Shown: positions 44,919 to 57,080, counted from the first letter of the stretch. The stretch: 64,000 nucleotides of DNA from Rhizomys pruinosus (GCA_009823505.1 VZQC01005910.1:2340065-2404064); one strand, 5' to 3'. Notes: generated by a model from the letters alone, not told the origin. A program made the numbers and translations.

Positions 44919-47037
44919 AAAGACTATATTTTTATCTGACATAAATTATTAGACATTTTTGGTAATATATTTTAAAGGTGGCTCTGCTTATCTAAGAAAA
45001 AAGGTTAATAAAACTCACTGGTTTAGTCTCACTCCTGCTTTTATATGTAAGAAAACTGCCTAGGAAAAGCAAGTTGACTAGTCCAAGGACATTTGGATGA
45101 GCTGAGAAAGGAGGGATTTGAACTCTACAGACTTCTGAGTTGGTGGTCTCTATCTGTAGAACAATGAACTGGGTAAGAGCTTGCAACCAAAAGCATAGCT
45201 CCCCCAACTCTAGCTTAAAATCAAGCCAACCCTGTATGGAAATGTTCATTCTCTAAAAAAAAATAATTTTCACGTTTGCACTGAACCCATCTGGGAACGA
45301 ATGTGTTGAAAGACTCTCAGCAAAGCTGTTCTCACCATGCCTATTTATTTCCATCTAGAAATTCCAGAAGGACATGCCATACACTGTGATTCAAGAGAAA
45401 ACTGCTAAGATGTATTTTCGATTATGTTCATCTGACTCCATTCACTTTCCCTCCAGAGAGCTTGAAGTCCCAAGAAGCACCTAGATTAGTCCCAGAACTT
45501 CAGATCTGCTCCAAGCATTGAAGGTGCCAAATGAGGGTGGGATGGGGTGTCCTTTGTCTGTTGTTTGTCATCTTATTTCTGAAATCACCATTACCTAGCT
45601 TCCCTGTATCCTACAAATGAGGCACAGTTTTTGTATACATCTCTAAGGAGTATAAGATCAGGCCATTTCCACATTATACTATGGGGAGTACATGTAGAAA
45701 AGCACATAGGAAAAGCCTAAGAGGCAATAAAATACTTGCAAGAACAGAGATACAGGCGCAAGGGACGACACTCAAACATACATTTCTAAGCCCAAACAAA
45801 GACAGCTGAGAGATGGATTGGAAATGGGAGAACTACATAGATTCTAGAATGCAGACGCTCCAGCTTCAGTTTGTGTTAGCAGCAGCTCCCCCTGCGTAGT
45901 AGCCCTTGACACAGCAGAATTTCCATAATACTCAGGTGAGAGTTGCCTTCGGTTTCTGACAGTTACAGCCATGTAAAGAATCTTAAAAATGGTGTTTCGT
46001 TATACCCTTCAAATGGACGCTGATGTTTATATCCTCCAGGCATCGTTTGGCCGAGTTCTACATATTTAATTCTTTTACTTTTCCCTCATAAATGAGTCTT
46101 TCTGGCTCTTTGATCCTCACGCCCCTATTCAGGAACAAATTGAACAGAAGCATTGATGGACCGAGACCTCTTTTCCTCCATATGACAGGGAGGAGGGTAG
46201 GTATTTAGTACAGGCTTGTCCCACTGTGAGTGTACAGTTTTTCTTTGTGAAAGGTGCAGAGGAAGCTGTGGTTCTGAAAGTTATTTGGATGGAGTGATGA
46301 GAGATTTTCATGGGGAAACAAGGAGCAACAGAACTTTCTATCAAAGACTTGGCTTCTCATATGGGGCGTTCTGGAATTTCCTTGCCTTGAAACTCCTCCC
46401 TAGTCCAAATAGGATTGGATAAATAGACCTGGAAAGTCACATAACCCAGGCTTGTTTGTTCTGGCTGCTTTCATTTGATAACTTGGATATTGGACGTATG
46501 GTGGGGTTTGCTTCTTTTTCACAGGTGTGTGGGGAGGCTTAGGGAATCTATTCTGGCGAAGAATTTCAAAGTCCACCATAATGATTCTCATTTGGACTTG
46601 GTCTTTCAAATGTCTGCTTTCATGAACACCCATAATTCTCTCTCATGTGGCTGTTGTGACTGTGATTATGGAATGTGGTGCTTATTATGGGGTATAGTGG
46701 AGCACAGATACAGATGTGATCTGTAATTCAGGAATTTACTTATTCTGGAACACCAAGATATATTAGAAATGTAATTTCATTGGTAAATCAGAGTAGAGGA
46801 TTTCTACAAGGTTAGAGAAGCTAACGTGTACAGATGGAGGATACCTACTGCTTATTGGAGGCAGGATCACCTTCCCTGTCCAGTGTCAAGTGTTACCTAG
46901 TAAGGACTGGACCAAGGTCAAGGTGGAACAATTAGGGCTAGAAGATGGAAGGCCATGAAGGACACAGCCAACTCAGGGTTCAGGAGCCAGAATTTCTTGT
47001 CAATCAGAGTAAGAACCCCACATGATTTGGAGGTTAT
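44919..47037. other. 2.1 kb without recognised repeat or gene
   Basis: One of the longest stretches in which I recognise nothing. It has no long open frame, no tRNA-like box pair and no microsatellite. The frames at 46129-46422 and 46400-46726 overlap on opposite strands and look fortuitous. Confidence 0.5.
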
Positions 47038-47178
47038 TTTTGAAATAGGATCTCTCAATAGACCCAGCTGCCCTGGAACTCACTATGTAGACCAGGTTGG
47101 CCCTAATCTCACAGAGATCCACCTGCCTCTGCCTCCCAAGTGCTGGGAGTAAAGGCATGAGTCACTCTTCCTGGTCCC
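47038..47178 (-). mobile_element. B1 SINE, diverged
   Basis: Minus-strand B1: cctggaactcactatgtaga, cacctgcctctgcctccca, aaaggcatgagtcactc. Confidence 0.88.
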
Positions 47179-47483
47179 AAATGACTTTTAACTTCAGATT
47201 TTTTTTAAATCTAGAGTGTCTCCTATGTTTTATCCGGGGTTAATGTGAGGTTCAAACTTATAGAAGGACATGAAGATGTCCCAGGATAGCTTGTGCTTAT
47301 CTGCCAGCCAAAATAGTCCATGTGACAAAAGGTCATCATAGATTTCCTTACTGCATTCATTCATTCTGTAAAGTTTGGTCTAGGCATGTATGGATATACA
47401 TCATCAGTGCCATGTAGCCTTTCTCTTTCATTCTTGTCATAGACTCTTCTATGCTTTTCAGATACTCATTCATTCACTCACTG
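47179..47483. other. No recognisable feature
   Basis: Unassigned spacer. Confidence 0.4.
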
Positions 47484-47640
47484 TGATGGTTAATCTTCTC
47501 TGTCACTTTGCTGGATTTAGAACCACCTTGGGCATACCTATGGGATCCCAGGAAGGTTTAACAACTGAAGATCTGGTTTCTTTGTCATTTCCTTAACCAC
47601 AGTTCCCTCTTTCTGTGACCCAAATTTGAATACACTCATG
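47484..47640 (+). mobile_element. Possible old LTR fragment
   Basis: The text gtgatggttaatcttctctg, gctggatttagaaccacctt resembles the start of old rodent LTRs related to the family at 8032. No TSD or 3' end is seen. Confidence 0.35.
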
Positions 47641-47732
47641 TGGGATGATTTTTACCTATAGTCAATGAGTTCCCAGTGCTGCACTGTTGCTCTATTCTCC
47701 CCAGGGCTTAACAAGTAACAAGTCCCAGTAGT

Positions 47733-47823
47733 TATCTATATCTATCTATATCTATATCTATATCTATATCTATCTATCTATATCTATATCTATCTATATC
47801 TATATCATCTATATCTATATTAC
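47733..47823 (+). repeat. (TATC)n/(TATATC)n microsatellite
   Basis: Mixed 4- and 6-bp units over about 90 bp. Confidence 0.95.
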
Positions 47824-49689
47824 AGAATGGCTAGATTAACCTGAAGTCATCCCCGCACCATAACTTTAATGAAGCCGGAGGGCTAGAAGGCCTGTGTGCT
47901 AGTATTTGCTAACCAGATCATTTAGATTTGCCTTTTACTTTTTAGGCCCCTTCTGTTGTCACAAGGCTGTCCATAAACAAACAGAAAAGGGACATGAGAA
48001 AGTGCCAATGAGGGACATGGAGGAGGGTGACAATGCTGGCAACCAAAGGGTGGGCTCTTAATTAGTGTCAAAGTGAAACCAAGACAGCTCTCAGTATTCT
48101 CAGGGCCACAGCTGCTTTGGATAAGAAAAACTGCCCCTTCGTGCAATGGCTAGGGGCCATGCTTCCACCCTTGTTGCTGGCGAGAGAACTCCATCATGTT
48201 GTCCTCATAGACACGCCCTCAGCTCTGTCCAGCTTCTGGATATATGAAGATGTCAACAGCCAAGATCAGGGTGACCCAGTGTGGCTTATGAAATTAGATG
48301 AGCTGAGCATCTTACTGTAGGAATAGCTCAGTATTTTAGTGGAGAGTGTCTGGAGACTGTTATTGATGACAAGCAGGTTGTGTTTGGTAAGGGTTGTTTA
48401 TCCACGGACCTCTTTTGTCTACTTGGAGTTGATTTCTCTCAGTTTGGGTGGAGTCTGTGCCTTTTTACTTGGTGCTCAATTTGTAGTAGTTACATAATGG
48501 AACTGAGCAGAGAGAAGTGTTGATAGTATTAATTAAAGAGGCTTAGGAAAGCCTGAAAAAAACCATAATTTTAATTTTTGAATCAAATTAGTGATATTTG
48601 GTATTTTTTTATGAGAGCTTCTTCTGTTTTGGGGTCTAGCAAAACAGAAGAACTCATGAAGAAGTTTTCGTTGAAGTTGACTTGGGTCATCAGCTGAGAG
48701 ATGAGATGGCCAAGCAGCAGCTGAGAAAGAATGGATCTTAGGTATGGCGAGGCCGGAACTAGTGCATCATTCTGAGCTGGCTGGGATAGCAGCATGGTCT
48801 CAGTTGGACCACTTATTTCCATGGGAGCAGGAACAAGAGTTTCCTTCCCACCTGTAGCTTCTGATGTGTCTCTGATTGGGTACAAGTAATAGAGAACATA
48901 AAAGCAGACTAAAACAGAGGGGGCAGACAAGAAAGAGCTGGTAGAGAGCATCACTGTGATGCGACCTTCTCAAAATTTCTTCTCCTGTATTATTTGACAT
49001 GGATTTTGGGAGGAGGGGGGGAATGACACACTAGCTAGCACTAATACCCCTTTTCTTTCCCAAGGTCATGAAAGACAAGGAGTCTAAGGAAGCTTCTATC
49101 CATTAAGTCAGATGCCAGCCAGTTTTGAAGGGAATTAAAACTAAATGACATTGTTGTCCATTAATGGCGTCCAGACCCAAAAGACAAATAAAAAAGTGTA
49201 TGGACCAGGGGGGTCAAAAATAAAGCAAAAACAAAAAGTTCAGCCTCCTTTATTCCAACTTCCTGTTCTAACTTCTCTCTCTAAGGAAATATTTCCACTA
49301 ACCCTTCAGGTAAGGGAAGAGAGAACTTCATGCAAAGGTCTGAGCCCATGAAACATCATTCAGAGGGCTGAGGGGATGAGAGTCAACCATCTCAGCCTTG
49401 TTGCACTGTAAGAGTCCAATTTTATTTCTGTCCCAAAGCGCATGAGTCTTTGTGGATTATATTTCATTGTTGAGATCCAAACGCTGCATTTAAAATGTAG
49501 CATATCTACTGACATGATGCTCTAGCTAGGATGAGAAGAAGAGATCTGGGCAGTTTGTTGGGGAGTGCTTACCCTTTTCTTACCAAATAGCAAAAATTCT
49601 GGGAGATATCCTGCCAAGAATTATTAGGAAGAGACTTCCTTGGGTGGGTGGGAAAAAGGATTTACTGGAAAAACATAATAAAGAAGAAA
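47824..49689. other. Unassigned; one 123-codon minus-strand open frame
   Basis: No repeat is recognised. On the minus strand a 123-codon frame (48583-48954) begins with a hydrophobic stretch (about residues 8-25), and an overlapping 66-codon frame lies at 48800-49000. I recognise no family, splice signal or Kozak-like context that would raise it above chance. Confidence 0.35.
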
Positions 49690-49890
49690 AGAACTACTGT
49701 GAGTCAGAAGGCTCTGTTCAAATCCCAGCTCTGCCCTTAGAGAGGGATCATAGTCTAGCTATTTGCCTTATTAAAACTTAAGTTTCTTCATCCATCAAAT
49801 GGGTAGTAATAACTGCCTTATGGGTGTGGGAGAATGAATAAGCATTTAGAAGATGCCTGGAGCATGATGAATGTTGAGTCTATTATGCGT
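49690..49890 (+). mobile_element. MIR SINE (ancient)
   Basis: The text aaatcccagctctgccctta, tctagctatttgcctta and agtttcttcatccatcaaat matches the MIR core in order. Confidence 0.75.
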
Positions 49891-49910
49891 GTTAAAAAAT
49901 AGAATCCCAG

Positions 49911-50066
49911 CCGGGCATGGTGGCGCATGCCTTTAATCCTAGCACTTGGGAGGCAGAGGCAGGCAGATCTTTGTGAGTTCAAGGCCAGCCTGGTCTACAG
50001 AGTGAGTTCCAGGACAGCTGGGCCTACAGGGAGACCCTGTCTCGAAAAGACCAAAAAAAAAAAAAA
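49911..50066 (+). mobile_element. B1 SINE
   Basis: Complete B1 beginning gccgggcatggtggcgcatg with an A tail. The flanks aaatagaatccc and aaatagattccc are a TSD with one change. Confidence 0.95.
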
Positions 50067-50564
50067 AATAGATTCCCGAATGATAGATAAGGAGGGTGAT
50101 AAGGAGCCCCACACAAGTGGCAGCCATAAGCAGAGCCAGGCAGCAACTCAAGTGAATTTCCTTGTCTGCTACACCATTATTGTCTTCCCCCACATCTGAA
50201 TTCTCTTTCAGATTACCCTGACTCACCTGTGTAGCACTGCCAGCTATGTCAGGGTCTAGTGAACAGATTTCCTGTCATATTGGTGCAGGGCCTTGGAGAG
50301 GCCATTGCTTCTGCAGTTCAAACATTATGTTGCTTCTCTTTTTCAGGCTGTGAGGAGGTCTGGGGAGGATCTGTTCGTCACTCCATCCTTCCTTTGCCAC
50401 AGGTACAGCGGGAGAGCAGAAACCAAGACCGTGCTTCTGGATAAGCAAGAAACCACCAATGGCCCCGGCAGGATCCTGTGGTCTCTGAGCCTTCCCCATC
50501 TTGCTAATCTTGTTTCCTCAGGTCTCTGTTTCAATGCAGTGTTCAACCATAGGCTTGTGTGTTC
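50067..50564. other. No confident feature; exon-like signals only
   Basis: A pyrimidine tract ending ttctctttttcag at about 50346 looks like a splice acceptor, and frames on both strands are open nearby. There is no supporting donor or homology, so I do not call an exon. Confidence 0.3.
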
Positions 50565-50726
50565 CGAGCACCCACATGCTGGCTAGGAAATATCTTTAAC
50601 TCCAGTTCCAGGGGAAACCAACACCGTCCTCTAACCTCCTTGGCATTGCACCACATTGATGCACAAACCTACATCCAGACAGTACACTCATACACATAAA
50701 AATAAATAAATAAAAATTTAAAAAAG
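50565..50726 (+). mobile_element. B2 SINE, 5' truncated
   Basis: Lacks the tRNA-like head. It has gagcacccacatgctggcta, aactccagttccagggg, acagtacactcatacacata and an A-rich tail. Short form. Confidence 0.9.
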
Positions 50727-52129
50727 GTTCCCATTTTCTCAGAGCTTTTGCATCAGCTATTAAGTCTGAGTGAAAGGTGGCTGAGAGAGGTGAGCCATGA
50801 AGGTGACCTTCAAAAGGTGGGACTCTCAATAGAGCATCTACAAGGAAGAACTTCCTACTATGCCGCTTCCCTCATAGCAGTTCTAGAGAGGGACTTTGGA
50901 GACAGCTAGAGAGGCAAGCCAAGAAGGTGAGTTTCAAAAGGTGGGATTTCCTATTCTGCAGAAGTGAACAGGTGGAATGGGTCGAGTAGAGAGCATGGTA
51001 CTGGCACTTCCCAGTAGTCTCTAACTTGCCACTTCTCATCCTACTTTCGGGAGTTATTCAAAGAGATTTCTGCTCACTAGTTCCTAAGCTTCTTTTCCAA
51101 GTATTCAGACAACAAAAATCTCTTTTATTGCTTTGACTTTGAAGCAGGCCCACTGGGACTCATTTGACCTTCCCTAAGAACCATTCCTTCAGTGAGTCAA
51201 TTTGGAGTTCATACTTGGATCCTGCTTTTTGTTTTGGGAGTATAGAATTCTTAAGGCCTTGAAAACTCCTTCATCATGTTTTACTAACATTGTCACTGAG
51301 GTTATTACAGTACGAGAACCAGAACCGTGGAAGAAGATAAATGTTGCTGGAGCAAAATGAGTCATGTTGGAGGAGGAAGAGGGAAGAAAGAAAGGGTCAT
51401 CTAAGCCAGGAATAATCAAAATGGAAAGAGGGCTTTCAAAAGAGGAACCAATGCAGGTAGTCAGCCAGCCAGATTGTGGAGAGGAGGCCTGGAGAACACT
51501 GAGGTAGTCAGCCAGCCAGATCTCGGAGAGGAGACCTCCTGGAGAACACTGAGGCAAACAGAGCTAATAATTCCATGCAACAGCTCCCACCAGTAGGCTG
51601 GGAATGCAAGGAAGAGGGAAGAGCCCAGACAGTCAGAGGAGAGCTGCACAGAGCAGGGACCCAGACCTCAACAAAGGGCTACTGTGAGGTGGTACAGATA
51701 GCTGGGCTGCTGGAGAGAAGCCTTCAGGGGTGAGGTGCGATGAGGCTGTGAAGTGGGGAATAAAGCAGGAGACTGGAATAGTACCTGTCACTTCTATGTT
51801 GAAGGACCTTTGTCCAAGTGATATCAAGAAGAATAGGAAAGAAGAACATGGCTTCTTTTACCTTCTACCTTGCAGCTTCCTTGTGGAATATCTTGTTGAT
51901 GAAGTTGTCCATAGAACCACCTGTCAAAGGCAAAATGTAGTTTGCAGAGCCTTAGTCCCTGTGCCACAGAAGGTGGTAAAAGACAGTGAACAGTTAAGTA
52001 CTGTTGCCAGTGACAATAAACCATTCACTAAATGGAGATTCAAACCCAGTGTTTGAAGAGAATAGTAACAGACATGCTTTAGTGAAGTGCTTCTTACTTC
52101 TGCATATCTGGCACTTTTACTGTTGTACT
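50727..52129. other. Unassigned; two short direct duplications
   Basis: About 40 bp around gaaggtgaccttcaaaaggt (50800) recurs in diverged form at 50925. The motif tagtcagccagccagat occurs at 51458 and 51505 (47-bp period). No gene seen. Confidence 0.5.
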
Positions 52130-52338
52130 GATGTGTGTGTGTGTGTGTGTGGTGTGTGTTTGGATTCCTATGTGTGTACACTTGTATGTGTGTTGTGTGC
52201 ATGTGTGTGTGTGTGTGTGTGTGCATGTGTGTGTTTGGATTCCTGTGTGTATACACTTGTATGTGTGTGTGTGTTGTGCTTCTGTGTGCATGTGTGTGTT
52301 TGGATTCCTATGTGTGTACACTTGTATGTGTGTGTGTG

Positions 52339-52376
<38 letters not shown>

Positions 52377-52420
52377 ATGTGTATGCTTGGATTCCTATGT
52401 GTGTACACTTGTATGTGTGT
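52130..52420 (+). repeat. GT-rich minisatellite with a TTGGATTCC core
   Basis: The core ggattcc(t)(a/g)tgtgt recurs at 52162, 52237, 52302 and 52389 (spacing 75, 65 and 87), separated by (GT)n and gtacacttgtatgtg. The long open frames on both strands are low-complexity artefacts. Confidence 0.92.
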
Positions 52421-53394
52421 TTAAGGATTAGCATGAGGGCCTGGCCTTTTTCATATCTGTAGACGTCCACTCCACCATGTTGGGAGTAAACACCATCACT
52501 CTCCTCTAAGTTGTTAATTGAGACTCCAAAATAAATGTTTCCCTTCAGATTACACCTTGTAATTTATGATTCAGTCCCAGAAGAGACTTTAGTGGATTGG
52601 GAAATGAGGAAAGGAGAGGGTGTTCTCAAAGAAGCCTAACCAGGGGCCAGAGTTGGAAGAGTCTGGAATAAGGACAAACTTAATTGCTAGTAAACCCCAG
52701 TGAAGCTTCAGTCTCCAAGTCTTAGAAGAGAGCTAATGACTTACATTTTTTTCCTCTTGCTTATACAGTTCTAGGAAGACAGGCCACTTTCAGCCCTGAA
52801 AGCTTAGTAACTGAACTTTACATAACACCTGGGAACATGAGAGACTCTGTGTGGGGGAGTGACGACGGGGCCATTTGCAGGTTGAAGTTAGCGCCTGGAA
52901 ATTGTTTTTCATCTGCTCAGCATGCAGAACCACTGGGAGCTAAATGGATGGTGATTGTGCAGGAGGCCCAAATAGGAGCCAAGTAAACAGCATGTGAAAG
53001 GCATCATGATTATCGAATGAATTAGAACCAAGTTGTAGCTTCAGGTTCTTGCCTGGGTCCTGCTCAGTTTCCTGTTAAACGTGGGTTGAACTGGAGCTCT
53101 CGATAAGAACAAAGTACAAAACTGCAAGTGCAGTGTTTGGTACACTCCTTCAAGGCACCAAAATAGATAAGTGCTGATCTCATAAACATCTGTTGGAAGT
53201 GCAGCCTACTGATAACAATAAGTATCAGCGATAAAGAGAAATCATAATAGCTCAAAAAATTTCCAAGGCCTTGACTGCTTAGCTTAGCTCATTCTTTCTA
53301 CAGGATTCCTATTGGCAGCATTGAAAGGTTAACATGATTGGATGAATAATTATGTCCTATTATCAGGACCATATTAAGGTTGGGCTAAAGAGTT
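52421..53394. other. No recognisable feature
   Basis: About 1 kb with no repeat or gene that I can name. Confidence 0.5.
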
Positions 53395-53570
53395 TCTGCT
53401 CTTGCATCCAGTACAACTCTATTTCAATCTTTTATTTCTCCCACTTACTGTAGTCTTGAGTAGCTATTTAAAGCTCAGTTTCTTCATCTTTAAGATGGGA
53501 ATCATTATATCTCTTCTATGCTATTGTTAATAAGTCTTTCTTGAGCACTTGGTATTTACTAGCCCAAGCC
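53395..53570 (+). mobile_element. MIR SINE fragment
   Basis: The text ctcagtttcttcatctttaa, gatgggaatcattatatctc matches the MIR core. Confidence 0.65.
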
Positions 53571-53909
53571 TAAAAAGAGAAAGATCAAGTAGACCCAGTT
53601 CCTGCTTTTAAAAAGTCCACAACCTTTCTGCCCTCTCTTCCACAATGGTCCCTGAGCCCTGGGTGGGTAAGATTTAACATAGGAGTCCGGCCTAAGGACC
53701 CACACTCTGCAGATTCTTACTCTCCACACTTTGGCCATTTGTGACTTTTTGGGACTCTCTGTTGCATGAGGGAGTTTCGTTAATGAGTTTCGTTAATGAG
53801 TGTCTTCTTTACACCCTTGTTCTATGTTCTGTGAATCTTTGGTGTAAAAGTTGCATTTTAGATGTGCTACTTTGGCTTGGGCAGTTGACAGAAAATGTCT
53901 GTGTGTGAC

Positions 53910-54430
53910 TGTGGGATAAATTACTACTTCTTTGAAATGGACTCATCACCCCCAGCAGCTGAGTATTTAATGAGAGGAGCCAAGTTCGCAGCCCAGCTGC
54001 ACAGTGAGTTTCCCTGCCTTGTTGACATTTGCAAGATGCTGGTATTCCCATGGAAAGTGCATGGGACTTTGGAATTCTGGGACTTTGGGAGGGGCGCAGA
54101 CATATAAAGGGCCCACCACATGAGGCTGGAGCCTCTCTCGCCATCTTTTGACCAGCAAAGGTTTTTGTGTCAGAACTCCAAGCAGCCAAGTTGACCTGGG
54201 AATCCAGCGCTGCTGGGGCTCAAGTGAGTGCATACTTCCCAACTATTACTTTGTAGCCAATCTCAATAAATTCTGGTCTAATCTGAAATCAGAGAGTTCT
54301 CTACTTGCATTGCCTTAATTATCAGGGAAATCGGGAAACAGCAGAGGCAGGGTGGGGTTGCAGGGTGCTGTGTGCATGGCTCCTAGGCTGTGGATGCCCC
54401 CTGCCCCAAGAGGAAAATTCCCCTGTGACA
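53910..54430 (+). mobile_element. Solo ERV LTR inserted in the L1
   Basis: Begins TGTGGGATAAAT and ends CCCTGTGACA. It has a TATA box (acatataaagg, about 54100) and a poly(A) signal (caataaattc, about 54265) in the right order for a plus-strand LTR. The flanks GTGAC (53905-53909) and ATGAC (54431-54435) match at four of five positions. Deleting it restores contiguous L1 3' UTR. It shows no resemblance to the MaLR LTRs in this window; the family is not named. Confidence 0.78.
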
Positions 54431-54857
54431 ATGACCATTTGTGGTACTCTGTAATAGTCTCTGTCTGGGGGCAAAAGAAGCTTCTTTGATAAGTGGTGAC
54501 TAGGATACTTGTCTGCGAATATAAGGATCCATGTTTTGCACATAGCAAGAAATTACAAGAAAGCCTTGGGGCTTTCTCTGAGGTCTATGATCTCTCCAGC
54601 CACGTGTATTTGGCTATGTTTACAGTACCACTCAAAGATTGTAAGAGCCAGAAAAGAGGTATATAACCATATGGAAATAGAGTCCTACAAGTTCCTGGGA
54701 CCTGGCTCACCTGAACCTACAGCAATGGTGTCAGCATGCACAAGACCTATGTAAGCTCAAGTAGACAGATCTGTGGAAATGGGCAACAAGCCACAATCTT
54801 AGTCAAAAAAATTATTGGCAGCTGATTACTGCTGGGTAAGGAAAAGATGATCTTCTT

Positions 54858-55094
54858 TTTTTTTAATTTATTTCTCTATGTGTATGAATGTACTGTCTGC
54901 ATGCAAGTCTGTGCACCCATGTCGTGCAATGCCGTGGAGATCAGAAGAGGGTCTCGGATTCCCCTGCAACTGGAGTTCTCCTGGAATTGGAGTTTCAGAC
55001 GGTTCTCAGCCGCCATATGGGTGCTGCGGATCGAACCCAGGTCCTCTGCAAGAATGGTCGGTGCTCTTAACCGCTAGGCCATCTCTCCAGCCCC
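54858..55094 (-). mobile_element. B2 SINE, long form, 14-bp TSD
   Basis: Minus-strand B2 with the 17-bp duplication. Exact TSD AAGATGATCTTCTT at 54844-54857 and 55095-55108. Confidence 0.96.
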
Positions 55095-55274
55095 AAGATG
55101 ATCTTCTTAAAGGGATGGACTCTACATAGGCTGACTAAACTCCAGTAGATGAACTTGCACTGAGGAACATCTGGGGACACCAACTTGACATGATAAGCCT
55201 TAACACAAATAACGGGGGGGAGCTCTAGGAGGGTGCCAGTGGGGAAGGGGGTATAATGATGATTAAAAATGTTT

Positions 55275-55422
55275 GAGATGAGCCGGGCGTGGTGGCACAT
55301 GCCTTTAATCCTAGCACTTGGGAGGCAGAGGCAGGCGGATCTTTGTGAGTTCAAGACCAGCCTGGTCTACAGAGCCAGTTCCAGGACAGCTGGGGCTACA
55401 GGGAGACCCTGTCTTGAAAAGA

Positions 55423-55454
<32 letters not shown>
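55275..55454 (+). mobile_element. B1 SINE
   Basis: Complete B1 (gccgggcgtggtggcacatg) with an A tail of about 30. It interrupts the L1 3' end between tgtttgagat and tgtttgaaat. Confidence 0.94.
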
Positions 55455-55457
<3 letters not shown>

Positions 55458-55521
55458 TGAAATGGTTCTGTTTGAAATACACAAAAATTCAATAAAAATT
55501 TATTATAAAAATTTCACAACT

Positions 55522-57064
55522 TATAGATAAAGGTATTTAGAAACGATTTTTTTTGGGGGGGATGATCCAACTCAGAGGTCTGTGCATGGACTCATTCTCG
55601 AAGATCTCAACAGTGGAGGAAATGCCAGGCCCTTAGCTGAGGATGTAGAGAGTACTGAAATCAGGAAAGGAGCCTGAGTCTGTGCAGCTGTCTAGCAGGG
55701 ACTGGGAAGGCACGGAGACATGGAAGTGAGCCAGTGGTTTCTGTGTAAACTGCTCTAAGCCTCAGGAACCCACAAGCTAGATGGCAGAGTAGGCCAGACC
55801 ACCTTGAACTCCTAACTTGTCTAAGTAATGCATGGCATCGAGTTAGGGACAGGAGCTCTGTTAGACATCGTTAATAAAATGTGAATTTGTGTCAAATTGA
55901 CAACTTCTTGCAAAATGTCAATCCATTTGTTGTTGGAATAGATAGTTGAGATCTAGAGCTTTAGCTCGGAACTGGAGTACTTGCCTAACACTGCCAAAAA
56001 ATACAAATGAAAAAGATTATTGAGGTTCAGATGTGAAACACATTGATTTCAACACTGCTGGACAGAGCTAGACCAGCAGGAGTGACTTGTCTTCTTCGGT
56101 CCGGGAACTGAGCAGGTGAGTCTCTTCTGCGCCTGTGGCAGGACCTGATAGGCCCCTTCTCCCTCTTGACAAACAGGCTTTCAGGATCTCCTGTAAAGAG
56201 AAACAGGGTGGCCCAGCTATAAAAGGCCCCTTGAAAGATTTAAATGTGCTCCCTTGTAGAAGATGAAGGGTGGGAGGGCCCTGGAGGCCACAGAGGAAAT
56301 AGCTGTGTGCTGCCAAGTTTGAATACATATTGAGGTTATTTTGGGGACCATCTATACCTTGGTAAAAGGAAATAAAGAAGCTGCCAATTAAGGGGATTAT
56401 TAATTTTTTTATCCTGTAACAGAATATCAATCTCAGTGAACATATTTGTTTACCTGACTGGGTTTCTGTGGGATGCCTAGTTCTCGGCTGTCAGCATTTT
56501 CTTATCTTCAATAAGCCCCTTGCAAAATTCATGAGAAATTTTAGGGTTGATAGGCAATCACTATTCTTTTTCATGTTATTACAGAAATATGATAAACCAC
56601 CTGAATAAAAATAATCCCATGAAATAACACTAGCAACAGGAGATCATGGCTTTTGGGGTATAAATTTTCTTTTTTACAGAAACACATTTTTTTCTTATAT
56701 ATATTTTATTATTTTTGGTTGACATGTGCAAACAGATGAAAGAAAGCTTAATCTTCACTTTTTAAAAAAGTCATTAAATGGTTTATACTTTAGTGAGCCA
56801 GTAAAATCCAGAAGTTTTCCCTCTGGATAAAATCTTTTTCCACATAGCATTTCCAGAGAAAACAAAGGTAGGAGAATCATTTTCTCTGTCTTCTTTCCAA
56901 GCTGATTTGGCTCTTGGAAAGGGGAACCATGTGTGAGGGGTCAAGTAAATTCATTCATGGACACTGGAACCAGATGTAAGATATCACAGAATCCATATTA
57001 TAAGAAAGCTATGTGCAGCCCTTGGTTGCTTTCCTGAACTTGAAGGTAGGAACCTATTGCCAAA
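55522..57064. other. 1.5 kb without recognised gene
   Basis: Unassigned. A T/G run lies at 55544-55560. A 120-codon minus-strand frame (56068-56430) has a hydrophobic start, but no family is recognised. An LTR-like ctataaaagg at about 56218 is isolated. Confidence 0.45.
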
Positions 57065-57080
57065 GACAGGACCTAGTTCT

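Larger units (their letters stand above)
53625..55505 (+). mobile_element. L1 3' end with 5' inversion (twin-primed), plus strand
   Basis: Left arm 53625-54640 is L1 3' UTR on the minus strand. Right arm 54641-55505 is the adjoining, more 3' part on the plus strand, ending in ttgaaatacacaaaaattc and an AATAAA-like tail. Its outer left end (tttctgccc) and the start of the right arm (gtaagagcc) are neighbours in the uninterrupted copy at 31295-31305. The flanks taaaaagtccacaacc (53609-53624) and taaaaatttcacaact (55506-55521) match at 13 of 16 positions. Nested later: an LTR (53910-54430), a B2 (54858-55094) and a B1 (55275-55454). Confidence 0.83.

Noticed and set aside
13226..47823. Regularly spaced repeats as a CRISPR-like array
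   Set aside because: All repeats are microsatellites, SINEs or LTRs of a mammalian genome; no spacer-repeat structure.
48583..48954. 123-codon minus-strand frame as a possible gene
   Set aside because: No recognised family, no splice or promoter context and an overlapping frame of similar quality; kept only as a note.
50259..50586. Possible host exon after a splice-acceptor-like tract near 50346
   Set aside because: No donor, no conserved protein match from memory and open frames on both strands; evidence too thin.
52004..52470. Cys/Val-rich and His/Thr-rich frames up to 152 codons on both strands
   Set aside because: Translation of a GT-rich minisatellite in several frames; not coding.
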